The position numbers and the translations under genes are program-made. A stretch of DNA of 35,389 bases from Chloroflexota bacterium (lineage in GTDB: Bacteria; Chloroflexota; Anaerolineae; Epilineales; SHYO01): positions 1-35,389 of the forward strand of contig SHYO01000026.1 in assembly GCA_009692745.1 (NCBI GenBank), given 5' to 3'. The notes below the pieces were generated by a model, which saw only the letters and a program-made list of their open reading frames with translations, was not told the origin of the DNA and did no database searches. Shown in pieces: positions 1 to 7,132 of this stretch (position 1 is the stretch's first letter; each line of letters begins with the position of its first letter).

Positions 1-168
1 TAGCCCCTTGTGATTCTGTAGGAAAACGCCCTTTATACTACTAGGGGCTGTGTCTGCTTCGGTCCATTTTCCCGTATCTAGTGGGGAAATAACCGAAAAC
101 CTACAGAATCCCTTGTGGGCGTGGGGACGGGCACAAGGCCCTATACTACCGGTCTTTTATGGGCGCAC
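1..168. repeat. Structured intergenic repeat region downstream of murI
   Basis: No gene is seen here. An 11-bp perfect inverted repeat, GATTCTGTAGG at 12-22 and CCTACAGAATC at 100-110, encloses a second dyad (a TTTTCCC/GGGGAAA type pairing near 67-88, flanked by GGT/ACC). A further stem, CCTTGTG at 111-117 with CACAAGG at 132-138, follows. The motif CCCTTGTG followed by GCCCT(TT)ATACTAC occurs twice in direct orientation, at about 4-41 and 110-149. It could be the murI 3' end with a terminator, a structured RNA, or a small palindromic repeat element. The sequence alone does not decide, and the left edge may be truncated. Confidence 0.45.
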
Positions 169-993
169 CTACCAGATAGCAGAGAGGGGGAGATCTGCCC
201 GGGTAGTAGTCATGGGCCGGTCTAGCAGACGCTGTGCCAGGGCGGCGAAGGGCTCCGCTGGTCCGGTGGTGAATGCCCGAAGACTGGGCGGAGCCGGGGC
301 GGTATTGAGCAAGCCGCTATCAGCGAGCAGCCGTTGTACCTGGCGCGCTACAGCCGGACTGGGATCCACCAGGCGGACTTCCGGCCCGGCCACTTCCTGC
401 AGCACTGGGAGAAGCAAGGGATAGTGGGTGCAACCTAAAACCAGCACATCTGCGCCGCGCGCCACCAAGGGAGAGACATAGGTGTGCAAAAGCTGGCGTA
501 GTTGCGGTGAATCCCACTCGCCCCGTTCGACGAATTCTACCAATCCGGGACAGGGTTGCACAATGGTTTCTACGCCGCCGCCGTAGGTGGAGATGACATT
601 GGCCAGTAGGGCTCCCTGGCTTGTGACAGGGGTCGCCAACACACCGACGATGCCACGGCGCGTCAGGATGGCAGCGGGTTTTACCGCGGGTACCATACCC
701 ACAAAGGGCACGGCGAAAGTAGCGCGCAGCGCAACCAAGGCGGCGGCCGAAGCCGTGTTGCAGGCCACGACGATCAATTTGGCCTGCTGTTCAAGCAGGA
801 ATTGGCTGATGGCCCGGCTGAGATGCTGGATCTGTACCACGGGTCGGGGTCCGTAGGGGCAGTGGGCGTTATCGGCCAGGTAAACCAGGTTCTCTTGAGG
901 AAGTAGGTTGGCTACCTCCCGCAAGACGGAAAGTCCACCAATGCCGGAATCGAATAAGCCGATAGGATCTACCGGTTGCCTGGTAATCGACAT
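169..993 (-). CDS. murI: Glutamate racemase
   Basis: Interconverts L- and D-glutamate in the cytoplasm, supplying D-Glu for peptidoglycan. The 274-aa length is usual for the family. The N-terminal GLFDSGIGGLSV motif is at about residues 12-23. Both catalytic cysteines are in their family motifs: VVACNTASAAA near residue 75 and VLGCTHYPLL near residue 187. It uses an ATG start with only a weak purine-rich upstream site. It lies 19 nt after the stop of the preceding minus-strand hydrolase gene and is probably co-transcribed with it, so the promoter at about 1809-1837 may serve both genes. Nothing looks damaged. Confidence 0.95.
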   Translation of the reverse strand: MSITRQPVDPIGLFDSGIGGLSVLREVANLLPQENLVYLADNAHCPYGPRPVVQIQHLSRAISQFLLEQQAKLIVVACNTASAAALVALRATFAVPFVGMVPAVKPAAILTRRGIVGVLATPVTSQGALLANVISTYGGGVETIVQPCPGLVEFVERGEWDSPQLRQLLHTYVSPLVARGADVLVLGCTHYPLLLPVLQEVAGPEVRLVDPSPAVARQVQRLLADSGLLNTAPAPPSLRAFTTGPAEPFAALAQRLLDRPMTTTRADLPLSAIW

Positions 994-1012
994 TGTCCCA
1001 ATTTACTGCCGC

Positions 1013-1732
1013 TCAAGAGGCAGCTTTGACGAACTGGATAAAGGGTGCGCGCCAGCGATAATCGTCATGGACCAGGGCTTCGGGATGCCACTGGACGCCA
1101 AGGGCAAAATTCCCATTCTCACTCTCAATGCCTTCAATAATCCCATCAGGAGAGGTCGCCACCACGCGAAATCCGGCAGCCACGCGGCGGATGGCCTGGT
1201 GGTGGAGGCTATTGACCGGGATCTCCGTGGTACAGAGGAAATCTGCCAGTTTGCTATCCTCAGCCAGGCGCACGGTATGGGCCAGGTAGTTGCGCGGATG
1301 CTTTTGGTATAATTGGTGTTCGTTCGCATCAGGTACCTGGGCCAAAATGTCCTGGTATAGGGAGCCTCCGGCTGCTACGTTCACCACCTGGATGCCGCGA
1401 CAGACGGCCAATACGGGTAGTTTGTCACGGAGCGCCCATTGCGTCAGGCAGAGCTCGATATGATCACGTAAGACATCAATTTCTCCCAGCTTAGCATGGG
1501 GCGTTTCCTGGTAGTGGATAGGATCCACATCGGAGCCACCGGCCAGGAAGAGGCCATCGATACGCCGGAAAACTTGATAGAGATTATCTTCTTCCATAGA
1601 GGGGATCAGCAAGGGAATGCCGCCGCCTTCTTCTATGACTCGGACGTAAGATTGTCCCATGCTGAAACGCGGCGGGTAGGCCCCCTGGGGTGATTTTTCG
1701 GTGTGGCATGGGATGCCAATAATTGGTTTCAT
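1013..1732 (-). CDS. Gamma-glutamyl-gamma-aminobutyrate hydrolase-like class I amidotransferase (peptidase C26)
   Basis: A 239-aa cytoplasmic enzyme of the PuuD/peptidase C26 group, which hydrolyses gamma-glutamyl bonds. It begins MKPIIGIPCHTEKS, typical of the family. It shows the LAGGSDVDP loop, the nucleophile elbow VLAVCRGIQVVN with its Cys, and the His-Glu part of the triad in VQWHPEAL near the end. The frame stays open to 1867, but the start at 1732 is preferred because AAGGAG lies 9 nt upstream and the extra N-terminus matches nothing typical. Its substrate here is unknown. Pairing with murI suggests glutamate or gamma-glutamyl metabolism, which is an inference. Confidence 0.88.
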   Translation of the reverse strand: MKPIIGIPCHTEKSPQGAYPPRFSMGQSYVRVIEEGGGIPLLIPSMEEDNLYQVFRRIDGLFLAGGSDVDPIHYQETPHAKLGEIDVLRDHIELCLTQWALRDKLPVLAVCRGIQVVNVAAGGSLYQDILAQVPDANEHQLYQKHPRNYLAHTVRLAEDSKLADFLCTTEIPVNSLHHQAIRRVAAGFRVVATSPDGIIEGIESENGNFALGVQWHPEALVHDDYRWRAPFIQFVKAAS

Positions 1733-1808
1733 GGAACCTTTCTCCTTAACGAATTCCAGGAGCATAGTGGTACCAATAGAAGTGGCCTTGATTACTCCTG
1801 GTTCTGTT

Positions 1809-1837
1809 ATTATACGCAAGAGATTCGATTTTGCCAA
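1809..1837 (-). promoter_or_regulatory. Sigma-70-type promoter for the hydrolase-murI pair
   Basis: On the minus strand, TTGGCA (1832-1837) and a perfect TATAAT (1809-1814) are separated by exactly 17 nt. They lie about 75 nt upstream of the hydrolase start at 1732, just after the end of the 838-aa membrane protein gene. This is one of the best promoter matches in the window. Confidence 0.7.
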
Positions 1838-1885
1838 CGTTATAGTAGTACCACATACCATGATCATCCCATCAGGTAAAATTTA

Positions 1886-4402
1886 TTATTTCTGTACCAA
1901 AATATCGCCCACGGAGATGGTATCACCTTGAGAACTCCCGCCTAACGTCACAGGTAACCGCTTCGTGGAAGGCAATGCATACATCCCTGTTATAAGCTGG
2001 TAATTGCCCGGAGGTAGATCTGTCGGTAATTGAACCTCATAGGCATCCCGAATGGCCTCACCAGGGATCCAGGTTGAAGTAGGGTAATTCCCTTGGTTGG
2101 GCTCGTTGTCCTTTTGGGCTACCACTTGACCTTGCCCATTCAGTATCTGCACAAAGACGGTGAAATTTCTATCGAGAACCTCTGTGGCTTTCCAGTACAG
2201 ATTGAGGCCTAAGGATTCACCCGGCCGGAGTTGCCCTTGGGTCAGGCGATATCCAACTAGAACGATCTTTCCACCCAGAATTTCCTGGCGTGGCCGGCTT
2301 TGCGCCAATTCATCTATAGTTGCAGAGCTGGTCTGGCCAATCAAGAAGGAGGCAATCTGTGGCGTATCCCCCAGATCTCTCCCAGTGATGTCCCTTGCTG
2401 GCAATAATTCACTATCTACTCGCCTTTGCATCTTTATTTCCAGCTTCGTATCCCCTTTCGCCACATTCGAGGGTATCTCCCAATGCCACCGGGTTACGTA
2501 CAATTCGTCCGGTTCCCATGAAGCTGCGGGATCTGGCCAAAACTCATCTTCAATAAAGGCGTTGCCAAACCTGTCCCGCAACAGCACTTGTATAGTAGCA
2601 TCGGGTCGCAGCGCTCTCTTGACACGCCAATAGAGAGAAATTGCCAATTCTTTTCCTGGCAAGACCTGCTCCGGCTCTAATTTGGAGCCTACCAACGTCA
2701 GATTGTCATCGAAAACCACTTCTGATTGCGGTATAGATGTGGTTTCAGCAGACGAGGTGCTCTCGGGCTGCATAAAAAGAGGACTCAGCAAATCTGCATC
2801 TGGTGTTGTCTGTTGAGGCACCGGACCCGCCCGCCAGTCACGGCTCAGGTCATTGATCGGGTCAGCGGACAGATGGAAAACGAAAACTTGAGCTTCGCGG
2901 ATCAAAGGGCGTAGAGTTGAAGAGAAAATACCATCTCCGTGGACCGGCCAATTATGCGGGTACGTATCGAACGCCACAGTGCGGGCAGGCCGGTCAGGCC
3001 CGCCATTGGCAATGATGAAATCGTGAGCATTGGCATAAGGAGGCATAAATACTGCCCCGGCATGGATGGGAGGATAGGGATTGGGAAAATCGGCAGGGAA
3101 ACCCAGGTCAGTAGAGAAGTAGAAGGGTAAGTTGACGAATACCAATTCGCGATCTTTTTGGGCCGCCAGGGCCTGATTACGCATTGACTTGACGATTTGG
3201 CTGTTGTATTCATATAAGCCAATTTCACTCCGAATAAACAAGAGAGAAGGTACTAAGACAAATAATGCCAGGCAAAGTTGCAAACCGGGAATAAGATAGC
3301 GGTGGAGATCCGCGCTCCAGGCCAGCCGGTTTATCCTCCAAAAGGGGATGCTCCAGAAGAGAGTAGCTGCAATAGAGGGGAGATAGAAGAGGCGAGGACT
3401 GCCCGTAATGTACGACGGTTCTAGAAAAATTAGGGAAGGTATCCAGAATATCACGTACCATATCACCCCGAAGGCTAACACACGTTCAGCATGTATCCAA
3501 TAGGCCACCAGGATTATACAACCGAATAAGGCCAACATCACCAAGAATTGAGCTGGATTTCCCATATGGAAAAGGCTAAGAAGCGGTAGCAACGGATAGA
3601 AGAACATTTGAAATACCGGCAAGCTCGACTGGAGTATGTTCGATATCGGCTGGATACCAGCGTGTTCAGGTTTGGGTACAATACTCCATACGATAAAAAA
3701 GAATACTCCCTCTACGAAGAATGGTGCTATCTGGAGTAATAGGCGCCGCCCAGGCAAAGGCTTCGTCTCTATGAGTATCTCCCAGGCAACAAGTAGCGCC
3801 GGGATAATGATGCCATTTTCATGGGTGAAAAGCCCAAAGAGCACGACACCTTGGGCACTGACAAGATAACGGAGATCATTGGTTTGCCGGCCCCGGTGGT
3901 ATAAAATCAAGGTTATGAGCGTGATAAGAGTAAGTAGGGTATGGGGGATGGCAGCCACATAGGAAACGGCTTCGTAGCTCAAGGGAAAAGCGGCAAAGAA
4001 CAGAGATGCCGCCCAGGCGTAACCCCGCCGTCCGCTCATTGTGTAGACCAGGTACCAAAGGAGGCCTGTATTCAGGCCGTGGATTAAGATTACGGCCCCA
4101 TTCAAGACCGAACCCTCTGAACCGCGGGAGAGTAATAGGAGCAGCTTCAAAATGAGAGATTGCAAAGGACGATAGTATATATTAGGACCGTCGATATTAA
4201 GCAGGTGTTGTAATATAGAATGGGTCCGTGCATATAGAAGAATAGCGGGTGTGTCATTGAAAAATCCAAAATTAAAGCTATCCCGATAGAGAAACATGGA
4301 AAACCCACCGGCAACTATCATGGATAGCACCCAGGGAATTCTCCATAGCCGTGCTAGAATCCCGATCGGCATAGTTGGTATTATGAAATTGCGGGAATTC
4401 AA
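1886..4402 (-). CDS. Large GT-C-type membrane glycosyltransferase-like protein with two C-terminal beta domains
   Basis: An 838-aa polytopic membrane protein. Residues about 20-400 are a run of hydrophobic helices arranged like GT-C (PMT/ArnT/TMTC-like) transferases, which move a sugar from a polyprenyl-phosphate donor outside the membrane. The first extracytoplasmic loop reads NFGFFNDTPAI, with ND where relatives in this window have DE or DD, and is followed by YYRPLQSL. After a soluble linker, two related beta-rich modules occur at about 585-700 and 725-835. The second carries LYWKA, PTSTWIPGE, LPPGNYQL and KRLPV. The start is uncertain: TTG at 4402 has a GGA-rich site, but a promoter-like pair ends just before it, so ATG at 4372 is possible. 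The substrate is unknown. Confidence 0.75.
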   Translation of the reverse strand: MNSRNFIIPTMPIGILARLWRIPWVLSMIVAGGFSMFLYRDSFNFGFFNDTPAILLYARTHSILQHLLNIDGPNIYYRPLQSLILKLLLLLSRGSEGSVLNGAVILIHGLNTGLLWYLVYTMSGRRGYAWAASLFFAAFPLSYEAVSYVAAIPHTLLTLITLITLILYHRGRQTNDLRYLVSAQGVVLFGLFTHENGIIIPALLVAWEILIETKPLPGRRLLLQIAPFFVEGVFFFIVWSIVPKPEHAGIQPISNILQSSLPVFQMFFYPLLPLLSLFHMGNPAQFLVMLALFGCIILVAYWIHAERVLAFGVIWYVIFWIPSLIFLEPSYITGSPRLFYLPSIAATLFWSIPFWRINRLAWSADLHRYLIPGLQLCLALFVLVPSLLFIRSEIGLYEYNSQIVKSMRNQALAAQKDRELVFVNLPFYFSTDLGFPADFPNPYPPIHAGAVFMPPYANAHDFIIANGGPDRPARTVAFDTYPHNWPVHGDGIFSSTLRPLIREAQVFVFHLSADPINDLSRDWRAGPVPQQTTPDADLLSPLFMQPESTSSAETTSIPQSEVVFDDNLTLVGSKLEPEQVLPGKELAISLYWRVKRALRPDATIQVLLRDRFGNAFIEDEFWPDPAASWEPDELYVTRWHWEIPSNVAKGDTKLEIKMQRRVDSELLPARDITGRDLGDTPQIASFLIGQTSSATIDELAQSRPRQEILGGKIVLVGYRLTQGQLRPGESLGLNLYWKATEVLDRNFTVFVQILNGQGQVVAQKDNEPNQGNYPTSTWIPGEAIRDAYEVQLPTDLPPGNYQLITGMYALPSTKRLPVTLGGSSQGDTISVGDILVQK

Positions 4403-4404
4403 TT

Positions 4405-4433
4405 AGAATATTTCCTTTAAAAAGGTATGTCAG
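4405..4433 (-). promoter_or_regulatory. Candidate promoter for the 838-aa membrane protein gene
   Basis: Minus-strand CTGACA (4428-4433) and TATTCT (4405-4410) have a 17-nt spacer. If real, transcription starts close to 4400, and translation would begin at the internal ATG at 4372 rather than the TTG at 4402. The rest of 4434-4693 is AT-rich, and I see no gene or strong hairpin in it. Confidence 0.35.
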
Positions 4434-4693
4434 CGCAATGAGATATATGCAGATGGTTCACCAAGGATTAGCGTTGGGATTGGTTTCCATCATTCTGGGG
4501 GAAACAATACTGGCAATAGTGCCGTTGCTTTCTCCAAGGTTTTATTATAATCTATTGGATTGATTCTGCCAATGGCAGGGCAATTACATCTTCTCAGGGC
4601 TGCTCTCGCCGGCAGGAAGTAGGTCTTTCATATAGGGTTGAGCGTTGCCAAACCTACCAGCCCTATATTTTTCATAGACAAGGTTCGCATACG

Positions 4694-6243
4694 TTAATGG
4701 GGTGGGCACAGGCAGGCTGATCCATTGCTATCTAACGCATGGAACTCAAACTTATTTTTGTCTATCTGGTCGCAGCTCGTTGTACACTTACTCTGCATAG
4801 TTTGATCCTGTGGCAGGTTCAGGTGAGAGAAGCAGTGCATAAACGGATAAGCAGACCAGCTTGGGTTAAAGGCTGAATATTTGGAATTTCCGTACATGTA
4901 TCGCAGCCCGTAAGGATTCCTGTTGACTACCTGGTCGTCAGGATAAATCGCTATTATAGATGGCACGATCCCGGATGTTCTCCTGGCTAACAAACGTCTC
5001 TAATTGCTGCACGAGGCGCCTGTCAGCATTAAATACTTCCACATGCTCGGCAGCATTGGTCTGGGCTATCATATAATAGCCTATGAGAATCGTACAGAGC
5101 AGCCCGAGAGCTGCGAGGCGGAATGCGGTCCAGGTCCTGAGAACCTGATCCAACAGTAGCCAAGTCCCGGTCATTAGCAAAGGAGCCAGGTACATAGCCC
5201 TCCAGGAAGGAGAATTCTCGGCTACAATGAGGTAAGATTAAGTAGGGTGTGACGACAGCGGTAAGCATACAGGCTACCGCCAAGATTGTACGCCATCTTC
5301 CCGATTTATCTTCCCGCAGACTGAGAATGATAACGGGCAGCCACATACCAATCAGGATTAAGTGGGTTATACTCAGCCAGATGGGATAAAGCCCAGGCCA
5401 AATCAGATACTGGCGATTCATGAATAAGAGGAGCAGGGTTTTCCCTACGATATCGGTGGTGAGTTTTGCGCGGTCAGCAGAACCCCCGCTTATCTGGGCA
5501 ATCAGATAACTTATGACGCCACCGGCAAAGTACCCCAGGAATAGGGCCGTGCCCTCCAGGTACAGGCGCTTCATGGGAAGCGGAGTATCACGCCATAAAC
5601 CGAATCCGATGATAAAAACCCAGATAACTATCCCTATGACGGCGGATCCCTGACCTGTTAACATTGCTAGCACAATCAGTGATATGCCGGCGATAAGGGC
5701 CAGGGTTGAGGGTCGGGTACTTCTGCGCATGATCCACAGCCCTGCTACACCCAAAAACGCGGCAATAGGGTAGATGTTAGCCGCCTGCCACAACACTGCC
5801 TCACTATTGAAAGGCCAAATGATGAATGTCACGATAGATAAGTATGCCAGGCGGTTACGGGTCTCTCTCCATAGTAAGTCTGCTACTAATAGACCTACCA
5901 GAACATGCAATGCACCTTGAAATAATCGAATGAGGCGATTTTGGAGGTCTTTTTCCGGCGCATTGTCGAGATTATACATCATGAATAAGGCAGCCTGCAC
6001 CGGTCTGCCCTGTCTCATCGTATGCACAATCATCTCATCTCTGGCAGTTAATACCTGCTCTCCCAGCGTATAATCATCCATATACCACCATGCTTGTTGC
6101 AAGGCCGGCCAGTTAGCCAACGCCCAGAGTGTAAAGTAAGATAGGAATATTGCTACGGAGTAAGCAATTGTGCGTTTTTTATGCATCATAGTGAAAAGCT
6201 TTGGGTGAATAGAAGTGATAGGTGAGTCACAGGCTATAGCCAA
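4694..6243 (-). pseudogene. Frameshifted GT-C/GtrII-like membrane glycosyltransferase
   Basis: Three consecutive reading frames make one protein of about 510 aa. The first runs from 6243 (the initiator may be the MM near residue 19) through the transmembrane part. A one-base frame change near 5232 leads into AENSPSWRAMYLAPLL and further helices. A second change near 4945-4955 leads into YPDDQVVNRNPYGLRYMYG and a soluble tail ending at 4694. The first loop reads WWYMDDYTL, with the acidic pair expected in GT-C enzymes, followed by RQGRPVQAALF. This resembles GtrII-type glucosyltransferases, but the family is not certain. Two independent breaks suggest a decayed gene. Sequencing or assembly errors are the alternative. 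Confidence 0.6.
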
Positions 6244-6278
6244 TTGAAAGAAAGTGGAAAGGGCATATAGTAGGTTTC

Positions 6279-6284
6279 ATTATA
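6279..6284 (-). promoter_or_regulatory. Extended -10 promoter element upstream of the broken glycosyltransferase gene
   Basis: The minus strand reads TGGTATAAT, a perfect -10 hexamer with the extended TGN element, about 36 nt before the start codon at 6243. No good -35 box is present at 17 nt, as expected for an extended -10 promoter. An imperfect CAGAGC/GCTCTG dyad lies just upstream, at about 6288-6312. Confidence 0.4.
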
Positions 6285-6329
6285 CCACAGAGCGCCCCGG
6301 GTAGCTGCTCTGGGTAATGGCCCTCTCAG

Positions 6330-6357
6330 TTGACAACAGGTCAGGAACCCGTATTCT
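6330..6357 (+). promoter_or_regulatory. Candidate promoter in the 6244-6731 gap
   Basis: TTGACA (6330-6335) and TATTCT (6352-6357) have a 16-nt spacer and point toward the small HTH gene about 375 nt downstream. Apart from this, the 488-bp gap holds an 82-codon open frame (6317-6565) with no recognisable protein character, and nothing else I can support. Confidence 0.3.
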
Positions 6358-6731
6358 TTTAGTATGGACGGGAGAGGCGGGTACGACCCTGGATGAATCT
6401 GGTTTCCGGCCATTGTCCAGGGGAATAAATTTGTACCCTACCCTTTCTGATCCAGTAGTGATGGGAGTATTGGTGGTGGTGATGGTAGGGAGAGCTGTGG
6501 TTTTTGGGCGCGCTCAGCATCTTCGTTGCCCACGAAGACCGTTCTTATCCGGTTTCTCAACCTGATAGCCTGCATCACGACCACGCGTTGGGTGTGCGAG
6601 CCCGAGCGTGCGGCTTCTCATCTGTTGTATAGATGAACACGTATACGCACTATACCCCCTCTGCTTTAGCTGCAAGTTAAAAGAATGGCTACAAGAGGAA
6701 GTATAGGCAAAACAGGAAATCCGTCAGATTC

Positions 6732-6974
6732 GTGCAAATAGTTAATTCGGGGAATTCAGACCAATTCGATTGGGTGAATGTGAAAGATGCTTGTGAGATT
6801 CTGGGTGTCTCCCGGCATACACTTCACCGGTTCATAGAGCAAGGGCATCTGCCGGCATATAGAGTCAAAGGTGTTCGCAGTGTTCAATTTAAGCGGGCAG
6901 ATGTGCTGAGCTTGATTGAACGGGTAGATCCTGCAGATTTTTCAGACAGTGGAATATCAGAAGGAGAGGAGTAA
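6732..6974 (+). CDS. Small excisionase/MerR-type helix-turn-helix DNA-binding protein
   Basis: An 80-aa protein. Residues about 14-62 fit the HTH_17/excisionase-like winged helix: WVNVKDACEILGVSRHTLHRF forms the helix-turn-helix, IEQGHLPAYRVKG the wing, and VQFKRADVLSLIE the closing helix. The tail is acidic. Such proteins act as phage or plasmid excisionases, antitoxin-like regulators, or small transcription factors. The start is GTG, with an imperfect AGGA site about 14 nt upstream. It stands alone in a gene-poor stretch opposite the tail of a DNA methyltransferase, so a mobile-element or restriction-system leftover is a reasonable inference. Its targets cannot be read from the sequence. 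Confidence 0.7.
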   Translation: MQIVNSGNSDQFDWVNVKDACEILGVSRHTLHRFIEQGHLPAYRVKGVRSVQFKRADVLSLIERVDPADFSDSGISEGEE

Positions 6975-6992
6975 CTTACCGCGCAGCTTTTT

Positions 6993-7130
6993 CTATACTG
7001 CGGCTCGTATCATGTTTAACGCCAGTAACCGCGATAATATCTCCTCATCGGCTATATCATAGGGCCATCCATACGCATCAAGAACTGCATGGTCAAGTTT
7101 TTCATGCTCCATATGTAACCACTGGAGATT
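6993..7130 (-). pseudogene. Orphan C-terminal tail of an adenine-specific DNA methyltransferase
   Basis: This minus-strand frame of 45 codons runs from just after a stop (TAG at 7131-7133) to TAG at 6993-6995. It contains LDHAVLDAYGWP, then DIADEEILSRLLALN and a short end. The pattern LDxAVxxAYGWPxDlxDEEILxRLLALNxxRA is the usual extreme C-terminus of Eco57I/MmeI-like class I SAM-dependent DNA methyltransferases, as I know the family. No catalytic part (FxGxG or NPPY) is nearby, because the plus-strand glycosyltransferase gene begins at 7133. It is best read as the remnant of a deleted restriction-modification or BREX-like gene. An ATG at 7112 could start a 39-aa peptide, but this is less likely. 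Confidence 0.55.
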
Positions 7131-7132
7131 CT

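Noticed and set aside
1733-1867. N-terminal extension of the gamma-glutamyl hydrolase
   Set aside because: It would overlap the TATAAT/TTGGCA promoter, and the ATG at 1732 has a proper AAGGAG site.
6317-6565. 82-codon plus-strand open frame
   Set aside because: It has no recognisable motif, an odd Val-rich stretch, no ribosome site and no neighbour context, so it is listed only as gap content.
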